Positions 33,959-44,795 of a DNA stretch of 64,000 nt are shown here, one piece after another. The notes beneath the pieces were generated by a model that saw nothing but the letters and a program-made list of their open reading frames with translations, was not told the origin of the DNA and searched no databases. The DNA is from Plasmodium relictum. Taxonomy: Eukaryota; Apicomplexa; Aconoidasida; Haemosporida; Plasmodiidae. The stretch spans positions 1,488,001 to 1,552,000 of the forward strand of contig NC_041691.1 in assembly GCF_900005765.1 (NCBI RefSeq), read 5' to 3'. The position numbers and the translations under genes were made by a program. Positions within the stretch are counted from its first letter, which is position 1. Every line of letters begins with the position of its first letter.

Positions 33959-34923
33959 ATTGTAAAAATAATAAAATTAAATAAAATATATATATGTATA
34001 CATATATTTTTTTTTCTTAAAGTAAAATATATTAAAAAAAAATAATGTATTAATTACATAATATTAAAGACAAATTTTTTATGGAATCTTTAAAGCATGA
34101 GAAAAAAAAAAAAAGGAAATTTAAAAATAATCATTTAATTTATTACAATTTTTGAATTAATAAATAAAATTAAAAATTAAGATAGAAAAAAATATATTCA
34201 ATTAAAAAGATTATAACTTTAAAAGATATTAATTAAAATGCTAGTAACTATAAAAAGTATATTATATTATCGTATAAATAAAGATTAGTTAATTTTTTTT
34301 TAAAAAAGATAATATATAAAAAAAGATTACATTAGTGGAGAGCATGTAATAATTTATCTTAACATAAAGATATAAAATATGTATAAAGTAATCAAAATGG
34401 TAGATAAAAATAAAATTAATTACAAAATTTTAATTTTTATAATACGAAAACATATTTTAAATTAAATGAAAATAAATTTTTAAATTAAATGAAAGCAAAT
34501 TTTTAAATTAAATGAAAGTGTACATTTCAACATGTAAGTGTGTTTAGCTTTTACAATAATATTAAAAAGCAAAACGAGATCTTTATATTTATTGAAAAAA
34601 CTACATGTATAAAAAAAAAAAAAAAATTATTGGAAGTACTAAATGATTTTGATAGAAAGAATGAAATAAAAAAAAAATTAAAAGTATGTAAGCAATTTGT
34701 ATTATTCTAAGATAAATATATATAAAACTAGGATAAAAAATAGAAATATAATGACATGTAAAAATATTTATATAATTAAATTAAATTTATATATAACATG
34801 ACAATGTCGAAAGAGCTTAAAGATATTTAAAATATTCCTAAGTTTTTAATTAAAATATGATATATTAGCCACTAAATAAAGAGTAAGGTGTGCTGCACGA
34901 ATATAATATATCTAATCGTGAGA
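33959..34923. other. Divergent intergenic region, nuclease B and signal-bearing protein
   Basis: About 1 kb between divergent starts, A/T-rich. It includes a 23-base triplicated sequence (listed) and A-runs. No exon seen. Confidence 0.6.
34455..34522 (+). repeat. Three tandem copies of a 23-base unit
   Basis: The core TTTTAAATTAAATGAAA occurs three times at a 23-base period, starting at 34455, 34478 and 34501, with drift in the last bases of each unit. It lies in the divergent promoter interval about 400 bases before the next start codon. Confidence 0.85.
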
Positions 34924-36183
34924 ATGAAAAACTCCGTGTTCATTTTCTATAATTTTATATATTTAATGAGTGCATTTTTTTACAAATGTTATTTGATACC
35001 AAATAAAAATGTACTTTATATAAATACAATAAATGTTAAAATATACAGAAATGTATATTCAGAAAGTTTTCTTGCATATTCCAAAGATATATTTAATTCT
35101 TTGAAAAGAAAAAAAAAAAATCATAATGATACGCAAATACATTTAGTAAAAGAATCAAAATTAAAAAAATTAGATGAAAAAGAAAAAACAAATAAAAAAA
35201 AGGAAGAAGTTAATACACAAAATAAAGACCAAAACATAAACTCAATAAAAAAAAAAAAAAAAAAAAAATCAAAAAGAGAAAAGAAAATAGAAAAAGATCA
35301 ATATAAATCGTTACTGAGCTATATCAAGAAAAATGAAATAAAAAAAGATAATAACATTTCAGATGATTTAAAGGATGAACATTTTTATTTTCTGAAATAC
35401 TTCAAGTTGCAAGATAATTCATTAACTAGTGAACTAAATCCAGAACAAAGCAAAGAAATTATAAACAGTAATAATTTTAAAAAGTTAATGATAGAGTTAA
35501 ATTTAAAAGAAGATGAAATATTAAGAATGTTAAATAAAAGTGAGAAGGATGTTTCTCACTTAATAAATAAAAACTTAACCATAGAAGAAATAGAAAAAAA
35601 AGCAAAAAATGAAGATTTGCAAAATGAAAAATTATTTGGCACTTTCATGGATAATAATAATTCCAAAATAGGAAATCTTATTAATTTTAAAAAAATTGGA
35701 AAAAAATATAAGGATGTAATTAGAGAAGTAATAATTCTTTTCTTAAATAAAAAAAAAAATTTTATAGTTATGATGAATAATATAGAAAATGATAATGAAA
35801 TTAAGAATTATATTTGTGTTTTAAAGGAAAACATTTTATTTAAAGATTTTAATGATGAAATATTAACAGAAATAGCAAAAAAGTCTATTTTAATAGGATA
35901 TTTAAATCAAAAATTTTCAAATGATAATAAAAATTTTGAATGGAATAGAAACTTAGAAAAATGTATTTCTTTATCTATAAATAATAACAATTTTAAAGTA
36001 AAAGAAATTATATATTATAATAATAGCATAAACATAAATATAGAAAGTATGAAAAGAACTGATATAGATTCGAGCGAATATGATGAAATTGAAAATTACA
36101 TAAGAAATTCTATTGAAGCATATGAGAAAATGAATGATTTAGATATTCTTTCATATTTTAATATTCTTATCTCAATAAATTAA
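34924..36183 (+). CDS. Plasmodium protein with signal-like N-terminus, possibly RimP-like
   Basis: Single exon, 419 aa from ATG 34924. The open frame extends upstream to 34888 but with no earlier ATG. The first 28 residues (MKNSVFIFYNFIYLMSAFFY onward) look like a signal peptide. They are followed by a Lys/Asn-rich, acid-poor stretch, the composition of an apicoplast transit peptide, so plastid targeting is plausible. Residues from about 60 to 130 are Lys-rich low complexity. A helical middle section follows (LMIELNLKEDEILRML). The last 70 residues or so (KVKEIIYYNNSININIE, then a helix with YIRNSIEAYEKMND and a closing ILISIN strand) recall the N-terminal fold of bacterial RimP: strand, strand, helix, strand. 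That resemblance is weak and is inference only. Otherwise unassigned. Confidence 0.6.
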   Translation: MKNSVFIFYNFIYLMSAFFYKCYLIPNKNVLYINTINVKIYRNVYSESFLAYSKDIFNSLKRKKKNHNDTQIHLVKESKLKKLDEKEKTNKKKEEVNTQNKDQNINSIKKKKKKKSKREKKIEKDQYKSLLSYIKKNEIKKDNNISDDLKDEHFYFLKYFKLQDNSLTSELNPEQSKEIINSNNFKKLMIELNLKEDEILRMLNKSEKDVSHLINKNLTIEEIEKKAKNEDLQNEKLFGTFMDNNNSKIGNLINFKKIGKKYKDVIREVIILFLNKKKNFIVMMNNIENDNEIKNYICVLKENILFKDFNDEILTEIAKKSILIGYLNQKFSNDNKNFEWNRNLEKCISLSINNNNFKVKEIIYYNNSININIESMKRTDIDSSEYDEIENYIRNSIEAYEKMNDLDILSYFNILISIN

Positions 36184-36445
36184 AAAAAATTTTACTTCAA
36201 TACCAAAGTCCTTATACATAATATTATATATAATTTTTTTTTTTTTTTTTATTTCTTTATGTTTTAAAAATAATTTTGTTGAATATTTAAATAGAATTTT
36301 CTTACTTTTAATAATTTTTAATATCCATTTTTTTTTTTTTTTTTTTTGCATAAAAATGATCATAATTATATTTTTATCATTTTATAATTAAACTATTTTT
36401 TTTTTGTTTTGATTTTATAAATAAATATTTTTTGAATAAATGATG

Positions 36446-38203
36446 TTAACATGCTATTTTCGTTTTCATTTTTGAAATTTTATCATAAAATAATTTTTTT
36501 AAATTATCAATTTGTTGTTCATTATAATATGACCAACAAATTATCCATCTAATTATTTTCCCACTATAAGATTTAAAAATTCTATATTGAGAAATATATA
36601 TAGGAAATTCAACAGTTTTTATATTTTGAAGATAAAAAAAATTATCAAAATGTATGTTATTATTTATGATTTCATTCAAAAAAGAAACTTGATTTTTACT
36701 ATAGATATTATATAGCCTCATTGATTTTATTATTTCATTTTTTATTAATTTAACATTTTTAAACTTTGATACTAATGTACTAAACCATATAATATTGTAA
36801 AAGTAATAATTACTTTCATTAATCATTTTTAAAATAAAATTATATTCTCCTCCTGCATTCTTACAATTTACTATATTCTGTGTTTCTTCACATCTTTTTG
36901 CAGTATCATTAAAATATATATTTTTATTAAAACATTTATTTTCTCTTTCATTTATGTTTTGAATTTCATTTTCATTAATATTTTCAATTACACATTTACT
37001 TTCTTTATTATTGTTCAAATATTCTTTTTTATTTAAACAAAAATAATTAGAAAAAATATCATTCCTTGTATTATCTTGTAAATTGTGCTCATCTGTATTA
37101 TTGTTACTCATTAAATTATCTTTTTCCTTATATATATTTTCTTCATCAAAATAAACAACTTCATCTATATTAGCTTCTAAAATTCTAAAAGGGTTTCTAT
37201 TAACTTCTTCCAATATACTATAAAATGGAGGATTACACATGGAAAAAAAAAATAAATCTGTATCATTAACCACATTTAAAAATATTTTATTCCTGTCTTT
37301 TTGATATTTCAATTTTATATCTTTTTCTTTATTATTTACTAAAATATTTATATGAGAAATTTTTAAGCATTCCATATTTATATCTACACCAATAAATGCC
37401 CATTCATAAATACGATTTCCTAAAAGTGGATATATGCAATTAGCACCCACTCCTATATCTAAAACCTTTATTATATTACCATATAATATTTTTGAATTAT
37501 TTTTTCTAGTGCTTTCATACATTTTGATTTTTTCAGAATTTTCAAAATGTTCATTTTCTTTTGAAAATTTGTCTAAATTTCTTAAACTTGTTAGATCAGC
37601 TAAAAAATGAATGTAATTTACTCTCCCAGGAATGCATGGGCATAAGAAATTTCTCTTATCATTTTCTCTTTGAGTGTTTTCATTTTGATTTGTTAAGTTA
37701 ATATTTAATTCATTTAATATATTTTGTTTATTTATATTTTTCAGGTTTAATAAGGTGTTATTGTGCTCGTTATAAGCATCTAAAATAAGTTGTTTAAAAT
37801 TATTTATTTCTTTAGGATTTATAAATATTTGTTCAATAATTTGATCTGATGAAAGTTTATCAAAAAGAGAATCAATTTTATGAACATAAGGTAAGTAAAA
37901 ATTAATATCGTAATATTGTTTTAATATAGCTTTACTTAAAAAATATATGGCCATTGATTTTTCAAAATCATAAGATATTTTCCCTCTTTTATTTTTGTAT
38001 AAAAAAATATTTAAAAAAGTATATTTTTTACTTAATTCTTCAAAATTGATAAAATTATTTTTATGTATGTTTCTCTCATGCATTAAATTACTATTATTAG
38101 TTTGTTCACGAACCAAAAAATTATTTTTTTCCTTATCATAATTTGAATTATTTTTAAAAGATGTTTTAAGGTTCCTTTTTCTTTTAATCTTTTTTTTTAT
38201 CAT
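36446..38203 (-). CDS. METTL16: METTL16-type N6-adenosine RNA methyltransferase
   Basis: Single exon, 585 aa. METTL16 enzymes transfer methyl from S-adenosylmethionine to N6 of adenosine in U6 snRNA and, in mammals, in MAT2A mRNA hairpins. Landmarks follow family order: CIPGRVNYIHFLADL (about 190-205), the SAM-binding VLDIGVGANCIYPLLG (about 246-261), GVDINMECLKIS, then the catalytic tetrad NPPF at 324-327 in FSMCNPPFYS. After a spacer of about 110 Asn/Glu-rich residues comes GGEYNFILKMINES, matching the family GGExxFxxxxIxxS motif. The closing WFSTLVSKFKN and RWIICWSYY segments also fit. The vertebrate C-terminal RNA-binding domain is not evident. A Lys/Arg-rich N-terminus may serve nuclear import or RNA contact. 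It converges with the neighbouring plus-strand gene, the two stops being about 260 bases apart. Confidence 0.9.
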   Translation of the reverse strand: MIKKKIKRKRNLKTSFKNNSNYDKEKNNFLVREQTNNSNLMHERNIHKNNFINFEELSKKYTFLNIFLYKNKRGKISYDFEKSMAIYFLSKAILKQYYDINFYLPYVHKIDSLFDKLSSDQIIEQIFINPKEINNFKQLILDAYNEHNNTLLNLKNINKQNILNELNINLTNQNENTQRENDKRNFLCPCIPGRVNYIHFLADLTSLRNLDKFSKENEHFENSEKIKMYESTRKNNSKILYGNIIKVLDIGVGANCIYPLLGNRIYEWAFIGVDINMECLKISHINILVNNKEKDIKLKYQKDRNKIFLNVVNDTDLFFFSMCNPPFYSILEEVNRNPFRILEANIDEVVYFDEENIYKEKDNLMSNNNTDEHNLQDNTRNDIFSNYFCLNKKEYLNNNKESKCVIENINENEIQNINERENKCFNKNIYFNDTAKRCEETQNIVNCKNAGGEYNFILKMINESNYYFYNIIWFSTLVSKFKNVKLIKNEIIKSMRLYNIYSKNQVSFLNEIINNNIHFDNFFYLQNIKTVEFPIYISQYRIFKSYSGKIIRWIICWSYYNEQQIDNLKKLFYDKISKMKTKIAC

Positions 38204-38630
38204 TTTAGAAAAATATAATTATAAAAAATACAAGTATAAATAAGTTTAAAAAGAAATCTTCATAAAAAAAAATACAAATCTATTAAATTGTTTCACAGGA
38301 TATTTATGTTATATGATCAAAAAAAAAAAAAGAAAAAAAACTAAAAAAACTCAAAATTTGAAGATATTTTCATTAAATGTTTTTATATTGATGTTATATA
38401 TTTAAAAATAGTAATATTATAAAAAAATAATAAGCAAAAATTTAAATCATTTAAAAAAAAAAAAAGATTTTACATTATTCAAATTTTAGTAGAAGTGTAT
38501 ATTAAATATGAATGAACGAAAAAAAAAAAAGAGGAAAAGAAAAAAAATAGTTAAAAATGATCTTATATAAGCTTAAAAATAAAATAGTTTATATATATAT
38601 TTTTTTTAATATATATAAAAATTTACTTGT
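38204..38630. other. Intergenic region between METTL16 and Obg genes
   Basis: About 430 bases, A-rich, between the METTL16 start and the Obg stop (both minus). No feature recognised. Confidence 0.6.
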
Positions 38631-40358
38631 TCAATAATTAATATCGAAATTATACGAATAATTATTCACAATAATTCTATCGCCTTCCTTTGCTCCTATG
38701 TTTTTTAATTTCACATTTATATTTAAATCATCTAATATTTTCATAAATATTTTTGAGCTATCACACTTTGAAAAATTGAAAATATTTGCTTGATTTTCTA
38801 TATATTTCCCTTTTATTATGTAAATGTTTTCATTATATTTATAAATTTTATAATCATAAGGATCATAATAATCACTATTTTCTATTTTCTCAATGTCAAT
38901 TGGCTTAGGTAAAATTTTTAAAAATTCATTTAATGTATTCTTATCATCAATATTTAAAATTAATTCATCCATTGTATTTTCAACATTTTCTCCAGTTAAT
39001 GCAGAAATACAAAATATTCTATCAATCTTTAAATTTTCTTTCAAATAATTAATTAGTAAATTTATATTTTCTTTGTCTTCATATAGGTCAATTTTATTCA
39101 AAACTACAACTTCTTTTTTATTTTTAAAATTTTCATCATATTTAACTAATACACTTTTTATATTTTTATAATTATCTATAATATCATTATTATTTATATC
39201 AAACATATAAATTAGCATTTTACTATTTTTTAGGTGTTCAAGATACTTATATGATATGTTGTTTATTTTTTCATTCAAATTTTTTATTATACCAGGAAAA
39301 TCAATTATTGTATAATTATTTTTTACTATATTTTGAATTTCATTTTCATTTGTTTCATTTTCATTTGTTTCATTTTCATTTATTTCATTTTCATTTATTT
39401 CATTTTCATTTATTTCATTTTTATTTATTTCATTTTCATTTATTTCATTTTCATTTATTTCATTTTCATTTATTTCATTTTCATTTATTTCGTTTCCATC
39501 TACGTCATTTTCATTAATATTTTGTTCTTCTGTATAATCAAAAGCATCTTTTTCTAATTTCTTTTTATCTTTATTACATTTAAATATTCCTAAATTAGGA
39601 AATTTTGATGTATAGCTATAATTTGCTATTTTTACATTTGCACTAGTAATTTTATTTAACAGAGTACTTTTCCCTACATTAGGATATCCAATGATACTAA
39701 AATCACAAAAGAATATTTTTTTTAGAAATATTTTTTTTTCTTTTGTTTTTTCTCCATATTGGCAAACGAATGGTATTTTCAAATTTCTAGTTCTGAAGGA
39801 GTAGTTTCCTTTTCCTCCTTTACCACCTTTTGATATTAAAATTTTCTGATTATTCATATAAATAAAATTAATATATTTTTTTTCTTCATTATAGATAATA
39901 GTATTTAATGGAATATTTATATACTCATCTTTTCCATTTTCTCCATTTTGATTGTTGTTTCTTCCATTCTTTCCATTTCCACCATAATAAAAGGCTCTTA
40001 ATTTTAAATTAAAAAAATTATCAATTTTTTTATTACCAACTAAATATACATCACCCCCCCTTCCTCCTCTTCCTCCTGATGCATATTTTTTATTTTTTTT
40101 TTGAGAAAACACTGTAAAACTACATATACCATCACCCCCATTTCCTCCTTTAACTTTTATTATGCATCTGTCATGAAATTCATTTTTTTTAATCTTTTTC
40201 ATACAATATATATTGCTAAATATATGCTTTCGTGTAATATTTTTATTTTTTTTATTATTCAAAAAGAATATTTTTTTTTTTGAAAAATTTAAAAGAAAAC
40301 CTTTTATAACCTTCTCATAATGTATCATAATCAATAAAAGAAAAATCTTTCTAAGCAT
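38631..40358 (-). CDS. OBG: Obg-type GTPase with apicoplast-type leader
   Basis: Single exon, 575 aa. Obg/CgtA proteins bind the large subunit of bacterial-type ribosomes. The N-terminal Obg fold shows its Gly-rich loops (VKGGNGGDG, ASGGRGGRGGDVYL, GGNGKNGRNN, SKGGKGGKGN). The G domain follows: G1 GYPNVGKST at 224-232, G3 DFPGI (about 351), G4 NKIDLY (about 421) and G5 ISALTGE. A C-terminal domain of about 100 residues ends the protein. A hydrophobic N-terminus (KIFLLLIMIHY) then a Lys/Asn-rich stretch before the Obg fold has the signal-plus-transit form of apicoplast proteins, so it likely serves plastid ribosomes; mitochondrial targeting is the alternative. Between G2 and G3 an insert of about 80 residues contains ten copies of a NEINE pentapeptide. 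Confidence 0.93.
   Translation of the reverse strand: MLRKIFLLLIMIHYEKVIKGFLLNFSKKKIFFLNNKKNKNITRKHIFSNIYCMKKIKKNEFHDRCIIKVKGGNGGDGICSFTVFSQKKNKKYASGGRGGRGGDVYLVGNKKIDNFFNLKLRAFYYGGNGKNGRNNNQNGENGKDEYINIPLNTIIYNEEKKYINFIYMNNQKILISKGGKGGKGNYSFRTRNLKIPFVCQYGEKTKEKKIFLKKIFFCDFSIIGYPNVGKSTLLNKITSANVKIANYSYTSKFPNLGIFKCNKDKKKLEKDAFDYTEEQNINENDVDGNEINENEINENEINENEINENEINKNEINENEINENEINENETNENETNENEIQNIVKNNYTIIDFPGIIKNLNEKINNISYKYLEHLKNSKMLIYMFDINNNDIIDNYKNIKSVLVKYDENFKNKKEVVVLNKIDLYEDKENINLLINYLKENLKIDRIFCISALTGENVENTMDELILNIDDKNTLNEFLKILPKPIDIEKIENSDYYDPYDYKIYKYNENIYIIKGKYIENQANIFNFSKCDSSKIFMKILDDLNINVKLKNIGAKEGDRIIVNNYSYNFDINY
39338..39496 (-). repeat. Coding 15-base minisatellite, about 10 copies (NEINE repeat)
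   Basis: On the plus strand a 15-base unit (TTTCATTTTCATTTA with few variants) repeats about ten times in register with the Obg reading frame. It encodes NEINE with two NETNE and one NEINK variants. The period being a multiple of three keeps the frame when copies are gained or lost. The plus-strand open frames across it are artefacts of the repeat. Confidence 0.93.
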
Positions 40359-40904
40359 ATTTTTAAGGGCATCAAGAAAAAAAAAAGCACTTTCATATAA
40401 AAGGTTTTTTCAATAATAAAATCCTTTGTTAACAACATATTTAATGATATTAATATAACTATATTGCAAATAAATACATTATTTTGTTATGTACCAAAAA
40501 AAAAAAAAAAAAACACATATTTTTAGTTAAATGTTGAAAAAATTTTAATATTTTTGTAGATTCGTATATTAAGCGAAGTAAAAAAAAAAAAAAAAAGTAA
40601 ATACTGAAAAGAAGAAATGAAATTAGATAAAAAATTAAAAATATAGATAAAACATATAAAAGATAATTTTTTTTAAATTTATTAAAAATTTTATAAAATG
40701 TGAGAAAAAAAAAATGTATAAATTTAAAAAAAAAATAATAATAAAGATTATTACGTATATAATAAAAATAAAATAAATAACACAAAAAAAAAAAAAAAAA
40801 GAGTAAAATAAATATGAAGTAATTCAAATATAAATTTATCATAAATAAAATGTATATAAATTGTAGTGCATTCTCTAATAAGAAAATTATAAAAATACAC
40901 GTAT
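40359..40904. other. Intergenic region between Obg and NOM1 genes
   Basis: About 550 bases between the Obg start and the NOM1 stop, with A-runs at 40498-40512, 40579-40595 and 40784-40800. Apparent minus-strand frames here are poly-Phe artefacts. No exon recognised. Confidence 0.6.
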
Positions 40905-43666
40905 CTACTTTTGCTGATCCAGTATCTTATGAAAATTTTCAATATATTTTATATTGAAATCGGGGTATATCTTTAATATGTTTTCAACTTCATCATATAT
41001 GTATTTCTTAATAATTTTTTTAAAAGAATATATAGTAGAAATGTTAAATTTTTCATTTTTTATAATTTCTAATATGTTATTCCAAGCTTCATTATTAGAT
41101 AAATTATCCGATTCATCCAAAGATATTAAAATAAATATTGTTTTAAAAAAAAATGATAAATTGTAATTTTCTTGAGGGTTTAACTTTGTTTCTTCATTAA
41201 TTTCAATGTATTTAAAAATTTGAAAGCTTATTAATTTTTCCTTTAATAAGTAAACAAACAATTTACTTAAAAATAATACCTTTTTTAAGTCATAATTAAT
41301 GATATTTTTCATGTAATTTATAAAAACTGTTTTTAAACTGAATAAAAAAATCCTATTTTTAAAATTTGATATATTAGCTAATATTTTCTCATAAGCTTCT
41401 TTATATTTTTTATCATATAAAAGTGCTTGTATAATCGTTTGAATAACAAAAGGTATGTTTTTTTTCTTTTTTAAGAAGGCAGATAAATTGTGAACACATT
41501 CATCTACATTTAAACTATTCCGGATAACCAAAAATATTTTTTTAGGTAATATGCCTTGAATTTTGTATTTTTTTAGTAATTTATTGAAATGGATATCATT
41601 GGAATTTCCTTCTTCTATTAAATAATTTAATTTTTGAACTTTTTCTTCTATAGTATTTGTTTTCTTTGCATTAATATCATCGATTTTATTTATTTTATTA
41701 GTTTTCTTTTTCTTTTTATCTACTTCTGTACCTGAATTATCGTTTTTAAAGATGTTTACAAAAGAAAAGTATAGAACATTTCTTTTAAAATTATATTTAT
41801 TCTCAAATTCTTTTAAAACACTAAAAAGAAATTCAAATTTATTTAAAAAGTAAAATTTCATTTTTCCATTTTTTAAATCTTCTATATCTTTAATTAAAAA
41901 TCTTAACTTACTTCTTTCGATATTAATATTGTTGTTTACAATGTAGTTGTCTATTTGTTTTTTCAAATAATCTGAAATATAATTTAAATGAGAGGTATCG
42001 TCTTTTTTTAATTTCATGCCGCATATTTTTAGAATGATAATTATATTGTCTACATTGTTTATACTAATACTTTCACATAATAAATTAATTACATCAATTA
42101 TAAATTCAAAATCCAAATAATTTAATGCATAGAACAAGCTAAAACACTTCAATAAATTTTTCATTATAATTTTAAAATCTTGATACTTTTCATATTCCTC
42201 TTTACTTATTATATCATTTTTTTTCTTTTTTTTATCTTTCAGATAATCTTTATCATTATTATTATTATAAATATTGTTGCTGTTTATGCCATTTGCATTT
42301 ATATCATTATAAACTTTTTCATTATCATTTATATTTAAAGTATTATTTAATTCATTTTCTTTCTCGATTTTTTTCATTAAGTTAATATTATCCTCGTAAT
42401 AATCTTTAAAAATACCTATTAATGCCTTCAAAAAATCCTTAAGCAAATCCTGATACAATAAACTATTTAAAACACATATAGTAACTGAAAATATGCCTAT
42501 ATGAATATCAGTAGTATTTACATTTCTAAAATAATTGGATAAAATTTTTATTAAAGAATCATTAAAAATTACTTTTAATTTTAAATCATTTAATTCATGA
42601 AAATATTTACACATGTCTTGTATAATATTTTTTATATTGAATTCTGATGTTTTATTCAAAGATACCATCAGAAATTTATCTATTTTTTTTGTTTGCTCAG
42701 AATAGTTAAATAAAACTTTCTTATTTTTTTCTCCTGTTTTTACTATTTCTTCACCTTCTTCATATTTTTGTTTTTTTTTCTTTATATCATCTATATTTTT
42801 TATACTATATTTTTCTTCTTCTTTAAATATTTTTTTTAAATTTTTTTTTTCGTTTTTTTTTTTTTTATCTTTTTTATTAATAATTTTATCTTTTGTTTCT
42901 ATTTTATTTTTTTTTTTTTCTAATGTAATAATTTGATTGTTTATTATATTTTTATCATTATTTAAGCTTTCTTGGTTATTTTTCTTATCTCGAAAAGTAT
43001 TTTCTTTATTATTTTTTATTTCATTTATCCCATTTTTATTTTTTTTATACTGTTTTTGAAATTCATTAAATATTATATCTGTTAGTTTTAACAGTTTTGT
43101 ATCAAATCCATCATTTTCTAATTCTTTAAAAAGTTTCTCTTCATTATTACTATCATGATTGTTAATATTCAATTTTTTCGATAAATATGATAATAAAATA
43201 TCGTCTTTTTTTTGTTCTACATATAAATTATAATTTTGATTACCATTTGCTTTATTATTTTTTAATTGAATATTTAAATTTTTACTTTTATTAACTTTTT
43301 TAGACTTTTTGAACTTCCTATTTATATTTTCTTGTACTCCTTTCTTTCTTTTTTCTTCTTTTGAAATGTAACTTAAACTTTGAGGCTCAAAATTTTCCTT
43401 TTTTCTAATTACTTTATTTTTTGAAAAGAGCATTCTATTTTTTTTTTTTTGTTTTCTTTTCATTTTTCTTAACTCTTTTCTACTTGTATTACCTATTAGA
43501 ATGAAAGAAAAAAAAAAAAAAAAAGACAATTAGTTTATCTAAAAAATTAAAATGGTACAAGTAATATAAAAAAAAAAAAAAGAAAAAAGTGAGAAATAAA
43601 TAAAAGTATAATTAAATATTTCATTCTAAAATTAAATATATTACCTCCTTTTATTATTGTTGGCAT
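40905..43666 (-). CDS. NOM1: NOM1/SGD1-type nucleolar MIF4G-MA3 protein
   Basis: Two exons: 43666-43645 (22 bases, MPTIIKG) and 43492-40905. They join to MPTIIKGGNTSRKELRKMKR, total 2610 bases (869 aa), frame maintained. The alternative start inside the intron would give a spurious Phe-rich leader. SGD1/NOM1 is a nucleolar factor for 18S rRNA maturation and small-subunit assembly. After a very basic Lys/Asn/Glu-rich third comes a MIF4G-like helical region (about 275-560: DMCKYFHELNDLKLKVIFND, YLDFEFIIDVINLL, FLIKDIEDLKNGK). An MA3-like domain follows near 665-790 (VIRNSLNVDECVHNLSAFL, FVIQTIIQALLYDKKYKEA). This order is diagnostic of the family. The RKELRKMKRK motif right after the start matches NOM1/SGD1 N-termini. 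Confidence 0.87.
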
Positions 43667-43894
43667 CTTTAAAAAAACATATATATAAACTAAAAATATT
43701 TATGAAAATATATTTTATATAAAATTTTTTATAATACGAAAGAACAAAATTCTTTATGATAAAAAAAAAAAAAAAATAACTTTTAATACATATATAGAAT
43801 ATAACATAAAAAGTAACGTAGTTTACTTTTTCAAATATTGATTTTTCATCTTAAAATTGTTTAGTTTCAAAATAAATATAATTTTTTTATTAAA

Positions 43895-43945
<51 letters not shown>

Positions 43946-44795
43946 TTATTTATAAAATTATTAAAATATTTCAAAAAAGAGATAATTCATATTAATAATT
44001 AGAAAAAATTTATCGAATATAAAACAAATTAAAAATGTTCTATAAAACAGGCTTATAAAAAAAATTTTAAAGATCCATTATTCAAAATTTTCTTTTTTTG
44101 TTCAATTGTAATATATATAGAAATTTTTTTAAAAAAAATAAAAAATTTTTTTTTTGGTTCATCACAGTTTTGTAAACTTGTATTCTGATTTATAGAAATG
44201 TAAAGAAAAAAAATCATATTAAGTTCAACCGTTTTTTTTTTTTTTTTTTTTTTCTTATTGTTTACATATTCTGATAATATTTTAAATATTCTGCATATGC
44301 TTGGGTTATTCTCTTTTAAGAGATAATATATATTTTTTTGAAATTAAAGATGTAATCTTTTACTAATGTTATTTTAAAAAAATTCTCATTAGTATGATAA
44401 TTATAAATCAAATAATATACTAAATAATAATTATAATTTTTATAAATTATTAAAAATGTTAATCATCAGAAATGAAGAGTCATTATTGTTTGATATCATA
44501 TATCATTCTTGTAAAAACATTATTATAAATTATTATCAAAAATTAGTAACATTACTTGTTTTTGTTTAAAAAAAATGATTATACATTTTAACATTTGTAA
44601 AACATGAATAACTTAACATAAATTGTTGAACTATTTCTATTTGTAAAAACAGAATTTATACTTGAAAATTTATAGTTTGTTACTTTTGTAAAACATGTGT
44701 ATTACTGTATATATGTGAGTTATCTAATTTATTTTATATTTTTATTTTTTTAATTTTGCTAATTTATAAATAAATAAAATGATTACTATGAGAAG
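43667..44795. other. Divergent intergenic region, NOM1 and PREX
   Basis: About 1.1 kb holding both promoters. It includes a TA microsatellite and a T-run at 44232-44252. No exon seen. Confidence 0.65.
43896..43941. repeat. (TA)n dinucleotide microsatellite
   Basis: Perfect TA alternation of about 45 bases in the divergent promoter between NOM1 and PREX. Confidence 0.95.

Noticed and set aside
34321-34350. Short inverted repeat ATTACAT/ATGTAAT with an 11-base loop of slightly higher GC
   Set aside because: Seven base pairs in A/T-rich DNA are expected by chance; no RNA-gene context.
34888-34923. Possible upstream extension of the signal-bearing protein (in-frame GTG start)
   Set aside because: No ATG in the extension; the first ATG at 34924 directly begins the signal-like segment.
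39251-39557. Plus-strand frames rich in repeating His-Leu-Phe or Ile-Phe across the Obg gene
   Set aside because: They are the complementary strand of the coding NEINE minisatellite in Obg and disappear outside the repeat.
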